A stretch of DNA of 64,000 nucleotides from Amantichitinum ursilacus. Lineage in GTDB: Bacteria > Pseudomonadota > Gammaproteobacteria > Burkholderiales > Chitinibacteraceae. Of the stretch, positions 45,479 through 54,359 are shown one piece after another. Within the stretch, counting starts at the first letter, position 1, and the number at the start of each line of letters is the position of its first letter. Both the position numbers and the translations under genes were made by a program. The stretch covers positions 62,001 to 126,000 of the forward strand of contig NZ_LAQT01000036.1 of NCBI RefSeq assembly GCF_001294205.1. The letters are read 5' to 3'. The notes below the pieces were generated by a model. That model was not told where the DNA came from. It saw only the letters and a list, made by a program, of their open reading frames with translations, and did no database searches.

Positions 45479-46674
45479 GCCAGACCGCCGCGCCGGCCGA
45501 GGTGCGCCGCTTTGTGTTCGCCTTTGCCGGGCTGAGTTTGATCTCGGGCATCACCATCGGCATGAACAAGATCCTGGGCACGCTGCTGGGCCTGCAGTTG
45601 GCCGTCACGCCGTGGCAACTGGGCGTGATCAGCGGGGCCGAAACACTGGCCCTCGCACTCGGCACATTACCGGCCGGGCGACTGTTGGGCCGCGGCGACC
45701 CGCGCGTGGGTTATGCCGTGGTCAGCCTGTTGCTGGCCGCGGTGTTTGTGCTGCTGCCGCGCCTGGGCCAATGGCAATGGGTGGCGCTGGCGATGTTTGC
45801 GGCGGGTCTGTGCATCTCGTTCCGGATCGTGGCGATGAGCACGGTGTTTTTGCTGCAGCTACCCCGCATCGGCCAGGCCAAAGCGGGCTGGTACAAGGGC
45901 TCGCTGACGTTGGGCATCCAGTTTGCCGGGCCGCTGATCGCCAGTTATTTCACCGCGCAACTGGGGCTGACGCTGGCGTTTGGCATCTCGGCCGCGCTGT
46001 TTGTGTTGCTGGCGTTGCTGGGCTGGCTGGTACTGCCCGCCGACACCGGCGCGCCGCGCAACGCCGCCCGCGCCGGTCTGCGCCAGGTGCTGCAATTGGC
46101 CGAAGTGCGCCGCGTGTATCTGTTTGAAGTGCTGGGCAGCATGACGGCATCCGCGTGGGGCGTGTTTGCGATTTTGTTGGCGGTGCGCTTGTTGCACTGG
46201 TCCGCGCATAACGCGGTGTGGCTGGTGGCGTTGCAAGGCATCAGCTATGTGGCCGTGCTGTTTTTCGGCGGCCGCTGGTTGTTGGGCGCGGCCAGCGAAC
46301 GTTGGTATCAGACCGGCCACGCGCTGATCCTGGCCGGCTTGTTGCTGGCCGGGCTGTTTCACTCGGACAGCGCCTTTGTGCTGGCGGCGTTGGCGTTTGG
46401 CTTTGGTCTGGGCTTTAACAATCTGATCAATTTCAGCCGGCTGGCGCAGGCCCCGGTGGACAAGGCCAGCGTGTCCGCGCATCTGACGCTGTTCCAGATG
46501 CTGGGCAGCGCAGCGGGTGCCATGGGCTCGGGCTGGCTGGGCAGCCATCTGGGCTTGCAAGCGGTGTTTTTGCTGTGGACCGCGCCGTGGATCATCACCT
46601 GGCCGGGCTGGCTGCGTGTGTGGCAACGCATCGCCCGCACGCCTGTCGTTATCGCCAACAAGGAAACCGCATGA
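45475..46674 (+). CDS. MFS transporter in the sulfur-scavenging operon
   Basis: A 399-residue membrane carrier with about twelve segments, starting in an ATGA overlap with the DszB-like gene (MSQTAAPAEVRRFVFAFAGL). Typical MFS stretches include LALGTLPAGRLLGRGDPRVG and SAAGAMGSGWLGSHLG. Its stop overlaps the ATPase start. It could import a substrate or export a product such as sulfite or the desulfonated organic residue; direction cannot be read from the sequence. Confidence 0.88.
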   Translation: MSQTAAPAEVRRFVFAFAGLSLISGITIGMNKILGTLLGLQLAVTPWQLGVISGAETLALALGTLPAGRLLGRGDPRVGYAVVSLLLAAVFVLLPRLGQWQWVALAMFAAGLCISFRIVAMSTVFLLQLPRIGQAKAGWYKGSLTLGIQFAGPLIASYFTAQLGLTLAFGISAALFVLLALLGWLVLPADTGAPRNAARAGLRQVLQLAEVRRVYLFEVLGSMTASAWGVFAILLAVRLLHWSAHNAVWLVALQGISYVAVLFFGGRWLLGAASERWYQTGHALILAGLLLAGLFHSDSAFVLAALAFGFGLGFNNLINFSRLAQAPVDKASVSAHLTLFQMLGSAAGAMGSGWLGSHLGLQAVFLLWTAPWIITWPGWLRVWQRIARTPVVIANKETA

Positions 46675-47531
46675 ACGCTCCCGTCCCTATCAACACCGCC
46701 CGCCAGGCGCGCGGTGCGCTATCGGTGATTGGCATCAACAAACAGTTTGGCGATGGCAAAGCGGCGCTAACCGTGCTGCAGGACATCAATCTGCATATCA
46801 AACCGGGCGAATTTGTCGCGATTGTGGGCGCCAGCGGCTGCGGCAAATCCACGCTGTTGCGCTTGCTGGCCGGGCTGGATACCGAGTTTGACGGCGTGTT
46901 GCTGCACGACGGCGAACCGTTGCGGGGCGCCAGCGCGCAGCGCGGCCTGGTGTTTCAGGACCACCGCCTGCTGCCATGGCTAACGGTGCGCCAGAACATC
47001 GATCTGGCATTGCTGAATGCCGGGCTGGATGCCACCACGCGCCAGCAACGCATTGCCGCGGGCGTCGAACAAGTGGGCCTGACCGCGTTTATCGACGCCT
47101 GGCCGCATCAGCTCTCGGGCGGCATGGCGCAGCGCGCGGCGATTGCGCGGGCGTTGGCCGCACGGCCGCAAGTGTTGTTGCTGGACGAACCGCTGGGCGC
47201 GCTGGACGCGCTGACGCGGCTAAAGCTGCAACAGGAACTGCGGCGGCTGTGGCAGGAAGAAGGCATCACCATGGTGATGGTGACGCATGACATCGAAGAA
47301 GCGCTGTACCTGGCTGACCGCGTGATTGTGCTGGACGCCCGTCCCGGCCGTATCCGCAAAGAAGTGCGCGTGGAATTGCCGCATCCACGCAGTCGCAACG
47401 GCCTGACCTTTGTGGCGCTGCGCGACAGCTTGCTGGCCGACTTTACCGGCGAGCACGCCACGGAAGCGCCGCCGCCCGAACCGCATCAGCAATGGCGCGG
47501 CAGTGACTGGCTGCAACGCATGAGCTGGTAG
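46671..47531 (+). CDS. SsuB-type ABC transporter ATPase
   Basis: A 286-residue ATPase. Walker A is VGASGCGKSTLLRLLAG at about residues 52-68, the Q-loop is in GLVFQDHRLLPWLTV, the signature is LSGGMAQRAAIARAL, Walker B is VLLLDEPLGALD, and the switch His is in VTHDIEEALYLAD. This is the nitrate/sulfonate/taurine class. It begins in an ATGA overlap with the MFS gene, separated from its permeases (41457, 42257) by the second sigma-54 unit. The C-terminal tail (EPHQQWRGSDWLQRMSW) is characteristic of SsuB-like proteins. Confidence 0.92.
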   Translation: MNAPVPINTARQARGALSVIGINKQFGDGKAALTVLQDINLHIKPGEFVAIVGASGCGKSTLLRLLAGLDTEFDGVLLHDGEPLRGASAQRGLVFQDHRLLPWLTVRQNIDLALLNAGLDATTRQQRIAAGVEQVGLTAFIDAWPHQLSGGMAQRAAIARALAARPQVLLLDEPLGALDALTRLKLQQELRRLWQEEGITMVMVTHDIEEALYLADRVIVLDARPGRIRKEVRVELPHPRSRNGLTFVALRDSLLADFTGEHATEAPPPEPHQQWRGSDWLQRMSW

Positions 47532-47616
47532 GCCGCTGCCCTTCTCGTTTTTTCTGGCCACTGCGCTGGCCGCGTTTACCCCCTTTTCAAACCCTCAATT
47601 GCAAGGAGTTTTAACC

Positions 47617-48348
47617 ATGTCTGTACAACCTGTTGCCGCGACGCTGGAACACGCACTGGACGCTGATCTGGCCGCCTTTGTCGCCACCGTGCGCAAGGCC
47701 GCCATCAAGGCCGTTAAAGTGCTGACCGAAACCGGCACGCTGTCCGCCACCGGCACTTTTGGCGCGGCCGAACGTGTGCCGGGCCAGAACCGGTTGGTGT
47801 CGGTGGGCTATGCCGGCCCGTTTGCCGAGGGCGATGGCATCAGCGTGGCCGTGGTCGAATTCGACGGCACCATCGTGTATAGCGAAGGCGGCGCGGCGGG
47901 CGGCGGTGCGCGGTATGCGCCGGTGCTGAAAGCGCATCCGGACATCACCACCGTCATCCACGCGCACACGCCGTATCTGGGCGCATGGGCGGGCGCGCAT
48001 CGCACACTGCCGCTGCTGTATGTGCCGGCGCAACGCTGGACGCTGGCGCGCGAAGTGCCGATCTACATCAACCGTCGCCAGGCGGAATCGGCATTCATCC
48101 TTGAGAAAATCGCCGAGAATTCGTACCACGAGGCAATTCTGGAAGCCAACGGCGGCTCCACCTTCTGGGGCAAAAAAGGCCTGCTGAAAACCGCCGCGCA
48201 GATCCTGGTGCTGGAAGAAGGCGCCCGCTTCCAGGCGCTGGCCGAACCACTGGGCGGCACCCAACCGTACGGCTCCGGCGTGCTGGAACAGCAATGGAAA
48301 ATGAGCGGCTTGATCGAGAAGGCCGACCCGGCGGTTTATTCGGTTTGA
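47617..48348 (+). CDS. Class II aldolase/adducin-like protein
   Basis: A 243-residue protein; AGGAGTTTTAACC precedes the ATG at 47617. It has the class II aldolase core with the metal-ligand pair VIHAHTPYLGAW. The segment that normally provides the third His (HG...WG) reads ILEANGGSTFWGKKG, so one canonical zinc ligand appears to be missing. Family members act on sugar phosphates or are decarboxylases or structural homologues. Its place at the end of the sulfonate transcript suggests a role on the carbon skeleton left after C-S cleavage. That role is inference. Confidence 0.83.
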   Translation: MSVQPVAATLEHALDADLAAFVATVRKAAIKAVKVLTETGTLSATGTFGAAERVPGQNRLVSVGYAGPFAEGDGISVAVVEFDGTIVYSEGGAAGGGARYAPVLKAHPDITTVIHAHTPYLGAWAGAHRTLPLLYVPAQRWTLAREVPIYINRRQAESAFILEKIAENSYHEAILEANGGSTFWGKKGLLKTAAQILVLEEGARFQALAEPLGGTQPYGSGVLEQQWKMSGLIEKADPAVYSV

Positions 48349-48360
48349 CCGGCAACGCTG

Positions 48361-48596
48361 CATGGGGTGGGACTCGGCGTCCCCGTCGAGACCCACCATT
48401 CAAAGCCATTGAAAAGACCCGCGATCCCTGCATTCTTCTTAATGGCTTTGGGTGGTGGGTCGTGACCCACCCTATCTGAAACGGCGCTGTGCATAGGGTG
48501 GGTCATGACCCACCATTCAAAGCCATTGATGAGACCCGGGATTGTTGCGTTCTTCTTGATGGCTTTGGGTGGTGGGTCGTGACCCACCCTATGCGC
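48361..48596. repeat. Two REPIN-like double hairpins
   Basis: Two elements (48361-48475 and 48491-48596) each contain a GGTGGGTC/GACCCACC hairpin, about 60 bases of spacer including CAAAGCCATT, and an inverted second hairpin. The second is closed by GCATAGGGTGGGTC and its complement. They are the same family as the units at 10749, 14322 and 61476-62146. Confidence 0.75.
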
Positions 48597-48737
48597 ATGG
48601 CGCGTTTGAATTGCAATTGCTGATAAATCAGCAGCGCTACTCAGATATCAACAGTGTTTAAATCGCATTTAAATCAAATACAATTAAAATTAAAATTTTA
48701 CATATATATATCAATGGTTTAAATAACATTCAATACA

Positions 48738-48753
48738 TGGCACGCGCATTGCT
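48738..48753 (+). promoter_or_regulatory. Sigma-54 promoter of the TonB receptor
   Basis: TGGCACGCGCATTGCT has GG and GC ten bases apart, 88 bases before the ATG at 48841. It follows an AT-rich tract (48600-48735) suited to activator or IHF binding and matches the other three promoters of the locus. Confidence 0.82.
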
Positions 48754-48840
48754 ATTACCCCGTTGCAGGCTGGCAGCCAAGCCCAGCCAGAAACAAAAAA
48801 CACCGGCCCATCACACTGCCGGCTCCATGGGGAAATACCA

Positions 48841-51102
48841 ATGCACCAGACAAAACAATGGCGGCTGACTGCAATCAGCACCGCGCTTTTAGGGATCAGC
48901 CTGTTTGGCCCGGCTTATGCGGCAGACAACGCAGCGGCCAATAACGCCAGCGACACCGCTGCCGCCAGCAAAGACGGCACGCAGCAAGTCGAAACCGTTA
49001 CCGTGACGGCGCAACGCCGCAGCCAGCAAATCCAGAAAGTACCGATCGCGGTGACGGCGATTGGCGGCAAAGACCTGGATAGCAACTCCATCCAGATTGC
49101 CAACGATGTGGTCAAGTACGTGCCCAACTTCAACGCCGATTCCACCGAAGGGCGCGAGCGCCCGCGCTGGTTCTTGCGTGGCATAGGCAATAACGATCCG
49201 TCCAACCTGTCGCTGTCGCCCATCGCTGTCTACGTCGACGACGTGTACTGGAACAACGTGTTTGCCCAAGGCTTTCCGCTGTTCGACCTGCAACGCATTG
49301 AAGTGCTGCGCGGCCCGCAAGGCACGCTGTGGGGCAAGAACACCACCGGCGGCGCCATCAACTACATCTCGCGCAAACCGAACTTTGGCGCGGCCAATGG
49401 CTACGCCGACATCAGCTACGGCAGCTTTGCCGATCGCAAAGTGGAAGGCGCCATCGGCGGGGCCATTTATGGCGATACGTTGGCGGGCCGCGTGTCGTTC
49501 TTTAACGAACAGAACGACGGCTACATCGACAACACCTATTCGGGCCAGAAAGTCGGCAGCCTGCGTGATACCGCAGTGCGCGCGCAACTGCTGCTGGCCG
49601 TGGGCGAAACCTCGGACTGGCTGCTGAACACGCACTACCGCGACTATTCGGGCGGGGGCAGCTTCTGGCATCTGGACGGCACCAATAACGGCAAAAACCA
49701 GTACGGCTATCAGCCCCCCTCCGACCCCTACACCGTCTCGGAAAACGTCGCGCAAAACGACAAGATCACCAGCAACGGCGTGGACCTGACCGGCCACGTG
49801 GACCTGGGCCGACTGACACTGACCTCGATTACTGCACTGGAAAACGCGCACCGCACTTTTGTTAGCGATGGCGATGGCTCGCCGCTGGAAATCTCGCGCG
49901 GCTATTCAAAGCTGGACACCCGCCAGATCTCGGAAGAACTGCGCCTGGCCTCGCCCGCCGAAGACCAGCTCAGCTGGATTGCCGGCGCGCACGCGTTTAA
50001 AGAAGACCTGAACTCAGTCGCCACCTCCGGCACGCTGCCCGGCGGCCCCGCCGCCACCGCCTACCAGCAAACCAGCATTGGCCAGCAAACCAAAAGCTTC
50101 GCCATTTTTGGTAACGCCACCTATCGCTTTACCGATCGCTTTAGAGTCACCGGCGGCCTGCGCTGGACCACCGAGAAAAAATCCATCGATCTGGTGGGCA
50201 TCAACGGCACCGGCAGCGTCGGCTTCCAGAGCCTGGATTACTGGTATCTGGCCAACCAGCTGACCGGCGCCACCAAGGTCAACGCCACGCAAAACGAAAG
50301 CCACACCTGGAGCGCGCCGACGTGGGACCTGACGCCGTCGTATTCGCTGACCGACAATATCGAAACCTATTTCCGCTACGCACGCGGCTTCCGCTCCGGT
50401 GGCTATAACGGCGGCGCCACCACACAAGCGGCGGTGAATACGGTAACGCCGGAATACCTGACCGATTACGAACTGGGCGTTAAATCGCAATGGCTGGATA
50501 ACCGCCTGATCGCCAACCTCTCTGTCTTCCGCTACGACTACAAAGACATGCAGGTCTTCGCGATTGCACCCACCGCCAGCGGCCAGACCGTGCAGACGCT
50601 GTCCAACGCCGCACGCGGCAAGGTCGACGGCGTGGAACTGGAACTGAAAGCCGTGCCGGTGAACGGGCTAACGCTGTCGGGCAACGCGGGCTATCTGTAC
50701 ACCGAGTACACCGACTTCCCCACCTACGTAAACGGCGCAGCCACCAACTTGTCTGGCCACGCGTTTCCGCGCTCGCCCAAGCTGACCGTGGGCGTCGGCG
50801 CTAACTACCGCATTCCGGTCAGCAGCGGCCACGTGGAACTGGGCACGCTGTGGAACTACAAGGCCAAGGAATATTTCAACGCCATCTACCAGAACGACGC
50901 GATGGCCCAGGCGGGCTACACCACTGGCGACCTGGAGGCCGCGTGGCACGGCAAAGACGACAAACTGGTCGTCACCGCCTTTGTGCGCAACGTGACCGAC
51001 AAGCAATACCGCACGCTGGCCGTGGTGCCGACCTACGGCGCGTATGAATACATCTATTCGCAGCCCCGCTTTTATGGCGCGGAAGTGGCGGTGAAGTTTT
51101 AG
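48841..51102 (+). CDS. TonB-dependent outer-membrane receptor
   Basis: A 753-residue receptor. The ATG at 48841 starts a signal peptide (LTAISTALLGISLFGPAYA) with cleavage near residue 27. The TonB box is VETVTVTAQRR. The plug domain has EVLRGPQGTLWGKNTTGGAI, and the barrel ends in RFYGAEVAVKF with the terminal Phe. It belongs to the FpvA/FhuA-like broad class used for siderophores, vitamins and other poorly diffusible ligands. Placement under a sigma-54 promoter beside the sulfonate genes suggests that it brings an organosulfur compound or sulfate ester across the outer membrane. A terminator follows. Confidence 0.92.
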   Translation: MHQTKQWRLTAISTALLGISLFGPAYAADNAAANNASDTAAASKDGTQQVETVTVTAQRRSQQIQKVPIAVTAIGGKDLDSNSIQIANDVVKYVPNFNADSTEGRERPRWFLRGIGNNDPSNLSLSPIAVYVDDVYWNNVFAQGFPLFDLQRIEVLRGPQGTLWGKNTTGGAINYISRKPNFGAANGYADISYGSFADRKVEGAIGGAIYGDTLAGRVSFFNEQNDGYIDNTYSGQKVGSLRDTAVRAQLLLAVGETSDWLLNTHYRDYSGGGSFWHLDGTNNGKNQYGYQPPSDPYTVSENVAQNDKITSNGVDLTGHVDLGRLTLTSITALENAHRTFVSDGDGSPLEISRGYSKLDTRQISEELRLASPAEDQLSWIAGAHAFKEDLNSVATSGTLPGGPAATAYQQTSIGQQTKSFAIFGNATYRFTDRFRVTGGLRWTTEKKSIDLVGINGTGSVGFQSLDYWYLANQLTGATKVNATQNESHTWSAPTWDLTPSYSLTDNIETYFRYARGFRSGGYNGGATTQAAVNTVTPEYLTDYELGVKSQWLDNRLIANLSVFRYDYKDMQVFAIAPTASGQTVQTLSNAARGKVDGVELELKAVPVNGLTLSGNAGYLYTEYTDFPTYVNGAATNLSGHAFPRSPKLTVGVGANYRIPVSSGHVELGTLWNYKAKEYFNAIYQNDAMAQAGYTTGDLEAAWHGKDDKLVVTAFVRNVTDKQYRTLAVVPTYGAYEYIYSQPRFYGAEVAVKF

Positions 51103-51145
51103 CAAGAGGCGTCAAGGCTGTGCAGGATTGACGTTTGATATGAAA

Positions 51146-51178
51146 AAAACGGCTGCCACGGCGGCCGTTTTGTTATTT
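51146..51178 (+). terminator. Rho-independent terminator after the TonB receptor
   Basis: An 8-bp stem AAAACGGC/GCCGTTTT with a ten-base loop is followed by GTTATTT, 44 bases after the receptor stop. Confidence 0.8.
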
Positions 51179-51290
51179 GGTGGGCGCGCTATCCCTGCCT
51201 ATATTCAGCAACATTCTTGATCGGCTTGCGGCCCACCGTGTGACCGCCGCAAGCCCACGGGGCCACAAGCCCCCCTTCCGGAGTGCCCGT

Positions 51291-51581
51291 GTGAAGCAAT
51301 CGCTGCGTAAAACGTTTTTCTGGATGTACATCGCGCTGGTGGGCTGGTTTTTTATCCAGGCCGCGCAAGCCCATTCCATCGTGCAACTGCTGTTTGCCGC
51401 CGGCATGGTCTGCGGCGCACTGCAAGACCTGATCTCGCCCAGCAGAGCGCTCAACCTGACGCTGCGCGAACTGTATGCAGACTTTAAACAACGCCCCAAC
51501 CCACGCACCCCATTGCACCGGATGCTGTCGGGGCTGATGCTGGGGTTTTGGGTTGCGGCTTTGGCCTGGCTGTTTAAATAG
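51291..51581 (+). CDS. Small membrane protein (hypothetical)
   Basis: A 96-residue protein starting at GTG 51291 after CCGGAGTGCCC; longer in-frame starts upstream are less likely. It has two hydrophobic segments (TFFWMYIALVGWFFIQAAQA and SGLMLGFWVAALAWLF) with a third weaker one between. No motif is recognised. It is isolated between the TonB receptor terminator and a region of broken genes. Confidence 0.6.
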   Translation: MKQSLRKTFFWMYIALVGWFFIQAAQAHSIVQLLFAAGMVCGALQDLISPSRALNLTLRELYADFKQRPNPRTPLHRMLSGLMLGFWVAALAWLFK

Positions 51582-51809
51582 CGGGGCGGATTACGGACGC
51601 GCCATGGCTTTGCCGCGGCGCGCCACCTCACCGAAAACTGTTGAGCGCTAACCTGCCCAGCGCTGGCTGGACGCTCGTTCACCCGCGATACATTGCAGAC
51701 GCAAATTAGATACACATCATCATTTGCTTCTTTACCGCTCGTGTAATTGCATGACGTCTAGCAGCTCACGCTCGGCGCAGATAGCAATATTTCGAAAAAG
51801 AACTCGATA

Positions 51810-51960
51810 ATGCTTGAGTGGAAAAATAATCAAGATCCCATATTGGCAGCTCAAAAACCGGCAGTGCAAAGTCTGGACGGATTCGCTGCAGGCTTATACC
51901 GGGGCCATCATGGCGCGTGAAAAGCTGTGGGCAATTTCGAATCCTGGTGCAATTCACTAA
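51810..51960 (+). pseudogene. Possible gene 3'-end remnant with frameshift
   Basis: From an ATG at 51810 the frame reads MLEWKNNQDPILAAQKPAVQ, continuing to a stop at 51918. A neighbouring frame then continues with AREKLWAISNPGAIH to a stop near 51960. Together these look like the tail of a decayed gene, but the family is not recognised and chance cannot be excluded. Base composition is lower in GC than the flanks. Confidence 0.3.
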
Positions 51961-52030
51961 AAACCAAGAAATAGTTACTTCAAGAGAAGAAAAGAGGTCT
52001 CGAATAGATTATTTTTGCAAAAAAAAATAG

Positions 52031-52524
52031 ATTACAGGCAATTACCAGTTAGCGCGTAACATCACATCAAAATGGAATGTAAATGAAAATTCATATGAAA
52101 TACCTGTTGCTGACTTTGGATTTGATATTTACTACGCCAACGCACGCATTATCGATGCAATACCCCATCTCGGCAGCGAGCAACAAACGGTCCTTTCCAT
52201 ATGTAGAACTGCCTTGGACTTCGCCCGACAGGCTTCTTTTCTACTCGCCCAACCATTTTGCCGCGCAATTTTTTTATCGCGGACAAATCGAATGAATATT
52301 TGATAGGCACATTCGAGAAGGCTGCAATCGAGCAGGATTCGATGTATTTTGACCCACTCTATTTTCACGCCACAACGTTTAACCAAAGTCCTGATGTTGT
52401 TTTTCTCAGCAACGATGAATAGTTGGGAAAAGGCCTGAACTTGATATACGGAAGACAATGGGCTCCCCAGTTCGATGACACAACGAATCCGTGGCTGCGA
52501 CAAGCAGAGGGATCATACCGATAG
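52031..52524 (+). pseudogene. Decayed gene broken at a T7 run
   Basis: The frame from 52031 reads protein-like without a usable start (VNENSYEIPVADFGFDIYYA; TVLSICRTALDFARQASFLL). It shifts at seven Ts (52269-52275) and continues in the next frame as FFIADKSNEYLIGTFEKAAI to a TAG at 52420. Readable sequence follows to a second stop at 52522. Adding or removing one base in the T-run joins the two parts smoothly. The family is not recognised. The 70-codon frame starting at ATG 52083 is a shadow in a third frame. Confidence 0.5.
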
Positions 52525-52583
52525 CAACGCGCAATGATGATGTTAGCGCGGCTTCTTTTCATAACGACCGCAGGAATTTCACA

Positions 52584-53175
52584 ATGATAAAAATGATCTT
52601 TTTGTTGATTGCACTGACCGTAAATACTTATGCCACCGCTCGCGGCCTATTTGGGGACCAGTGGCAGGAAGACGTGGTGACAAGCGACGGCGGGCACATT
52701 CGCGTCAATCGATCGCAACGCTATGGAGGCCCCCATTGGCCAACAAAAGCCCGTTAATCATCAAAAACTGAGTTTTGAACTGCCCGGCACCAAAGAATCG
52801 GTTACTTGGGAAAACAGCGCATCGGAGCTGGGCTATGTACTTTATGAGCCCCTGCTGTTGGACGTCATAAATAACGTGGCATATCTGGTGGTTACTCCAA
52901 AAATGTGCGCCGCGTGGCGCCTGGTCGGAAAACCGAATCCACCCTATATCGTTTTCCGATATATGGATAATAGATGGGAATCCGTCGATATCAATGTTTT
53001 GCCATCCAATATAGCGAAATCCAATTTATTGGTGGCTGCCGTCCCCCCGGACAATTTGTTGCACGACAAAACCATATCAGATAAAGATATCAATATAATG
53101 AATGGATACATCGACGATAGTTATCTGAAGACTATTTATCGAGGTAAAATCAGATACGAATGCAGTGAGAACTAA
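52584..53175 (+). pseudogene. Frameshifted secreted protein gene, copy 1
   Basis: An ATG at 52584 after CAGGAATTTCACA opens a signal peptide (MIKMIFLLIALTVNTYATA) and a mature start reading GLFGDQWQEDVVTSDGGHIR. The frame is lost at a C5 run (52730-52734), and the rest of the protein continues in another frame to 53175 (LSFELPGTKESVTWENSASE; MCAAWRLVGKPNPPYIVFRY; DSYLKTIYRGKIRYECSEN). One base change in the C-run would restore a protein of about 195 residues. It resembles a family of small secreted or lipoprotein hypotheticals common in proteobacteria. A truncated second copy follows. Confidence 0.7.
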
Positions 53176-53217
53176 AGCAAACGAAATCTCGCCTTCTAGA
53201 AAGGCATTGCTTCGAAA

Positions 53218-53396
53218 ATGAAAAAATAATTGTTTTTTTCTTACCAATAGAGGTGGCTAAATTCGCTGGCGCACATCGCTTTTTTGGTGATTATTGGAAA
53301 GAGGAGATTGTCACCCATGATGGCCAACATATCATCGTCAGCCGATCTCAGAGGTACATCGGTGTACATGATCACGGTCGCGATGCTTGCGGCTAG
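53218..53396 (+). pseudogene. Truncated paralogue of the frameshifted secreted protein, copy 2
   Basis: After an ATG at 53218 the frame hits a stop because of an A-run. With one extra A it reads MKKIIVFFLPIEVAKFAGAH and then RFFGDYWKEEIVTHDGQHII and VSRSQRY. This parallels GLFGDQWQEDVVTSDGGHIR and VNRSQRY of copy 1. It ends at a TAG at 53394, abutting the stop of the PAS gene, so the downstream part is lost. Confidence 0.65.
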
Positions 53397-54241
53397 ACCT
53401 CCTCGCTTCCATCCTGCTTCAGCGCATACACCGCATGCACATCCGTCGAAGTGCCATACCACTTCACCGGATTGCCCTGTGCGTCCAGGGTGGCCATCGT
53501 GCGCGACAAAAACCAGCGGTAGCTGCCGTCATGGCCGCGGATCGGGAAGGTATCTTCCCAAGCCTTGCCGTTAGCCACTGCGTGCAGCAGGCCGGTGGTG
53601 GCGCGGTTGGTGTAGTCGGGGTGGATGGCGGCGGCCCAATAGTTGTTCAGGTTGCCGCGTTCGGGCTGGCCGGTGTAATGGCGCCAGCGGTCGTTAAGCC
53701 AGGTGATGTCGCCAGCGGCGTCCATCATCCACGCCATTTGCGGCATCACGTGCGCCATGGTGCGGTACAGCGTTTCGTCAAACGATTCTTCGACGTGGTC
53801 GCTCAGCCTTAGCGCGTGCGACAGCCGTTCTTCGTTATCGCGGTCGCGCAGCATTTTCAGGTAGCCGACGATCTGATCGCCGTCGCGCAGCGGCATGACC
53901 AGGCCGGTGCCCCAGAAGCGCGAGCCATCTTTGCGGATGTGCCAGCGTTCATCGTCGGCGCGGCCGTTTTTGCGCGCGGCGGCGGCTTCGCGTTCGGGGA
54001 TGCCGGCGGCGCGGTCTTCCGGGGTAAAGATCACGTTGGCGGGCGTGCCGAGGATTTCGGCCTTGCTCCAGCCAAAGATGTGGACCGCCCCGGCGTTCCA
54101 TTCCGTGACCGTGCCATCGATATCGGCCATGACAATGGCGTAGAAGGTGGCACTGTCGAGCATGGCATTCAGATGCAGTTCGGAACGCGCCAGGGCGCGG
54201 CGCAAGCGGTCGATTTCCGACGCCGGGTTTTGTTCAGCCAT
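53393..54241 (-). CDS. Double-PAS sensory protein without output domain
   Basis: A 282-residue soluble protein. PAS 1 is at about residues 20-135 (MADIDGTVTEWNAGAVHIFG; RKDGSRFWGTGLVMPLRDGD, ending in a PAC-like YLKMLRDRD). PAS 2 is at about 160-275 (MPQMAWMMDAAGDITWLNDR; GHDGSYRWFLSRTMATLDAQ, ending WYGTSTDVHAV). No kinase, GGDEF or HTH domain follows, and the stop is near the C-terminal edge of PAS 2. It may be a partner for a separate kinase or a truncated sensor: its 3' end touches the remnant-rich strip at 51.8-53.4 kb, so loss of an output domain is possible. Confidence 0.85.
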   Translation of the reverse strand: MAEQNPASEIDRLRRALARSELHLNAMLDSATFYAIVMADIDGTVTEWNAGAVHIFGWSKAEILGTPANVIFTPEDRAAGIPEREAAAARKNGRADDERWHIRKDGSRFWGTGLVMPLRDGDQIVGYLKMLRDRDNEERLSHALRLSDHVEESFDETLYRTMAHVMPQMAWMMDAAGDITWLNDRWRHYTGQPERGNLNNYWAAAIHPDYTNRATTGLLHAVANGKAWEDTFPIRGHDGSYRWFLSRTMATLDAQGNPVKWYGTSTDVHAVYALKQDGSEEV

Positions 54242-54359
54242 TGCGGAACACTCAGGAATAAAGGGAAAGGTGTGCAGGCGTCAGAGTGTGGTTATAGGTG
54301 GCGCGCTGCGCAGCGTCAGTATCCATATCGCCGATTCCCGAGTGGGACAAACGCGGGTG

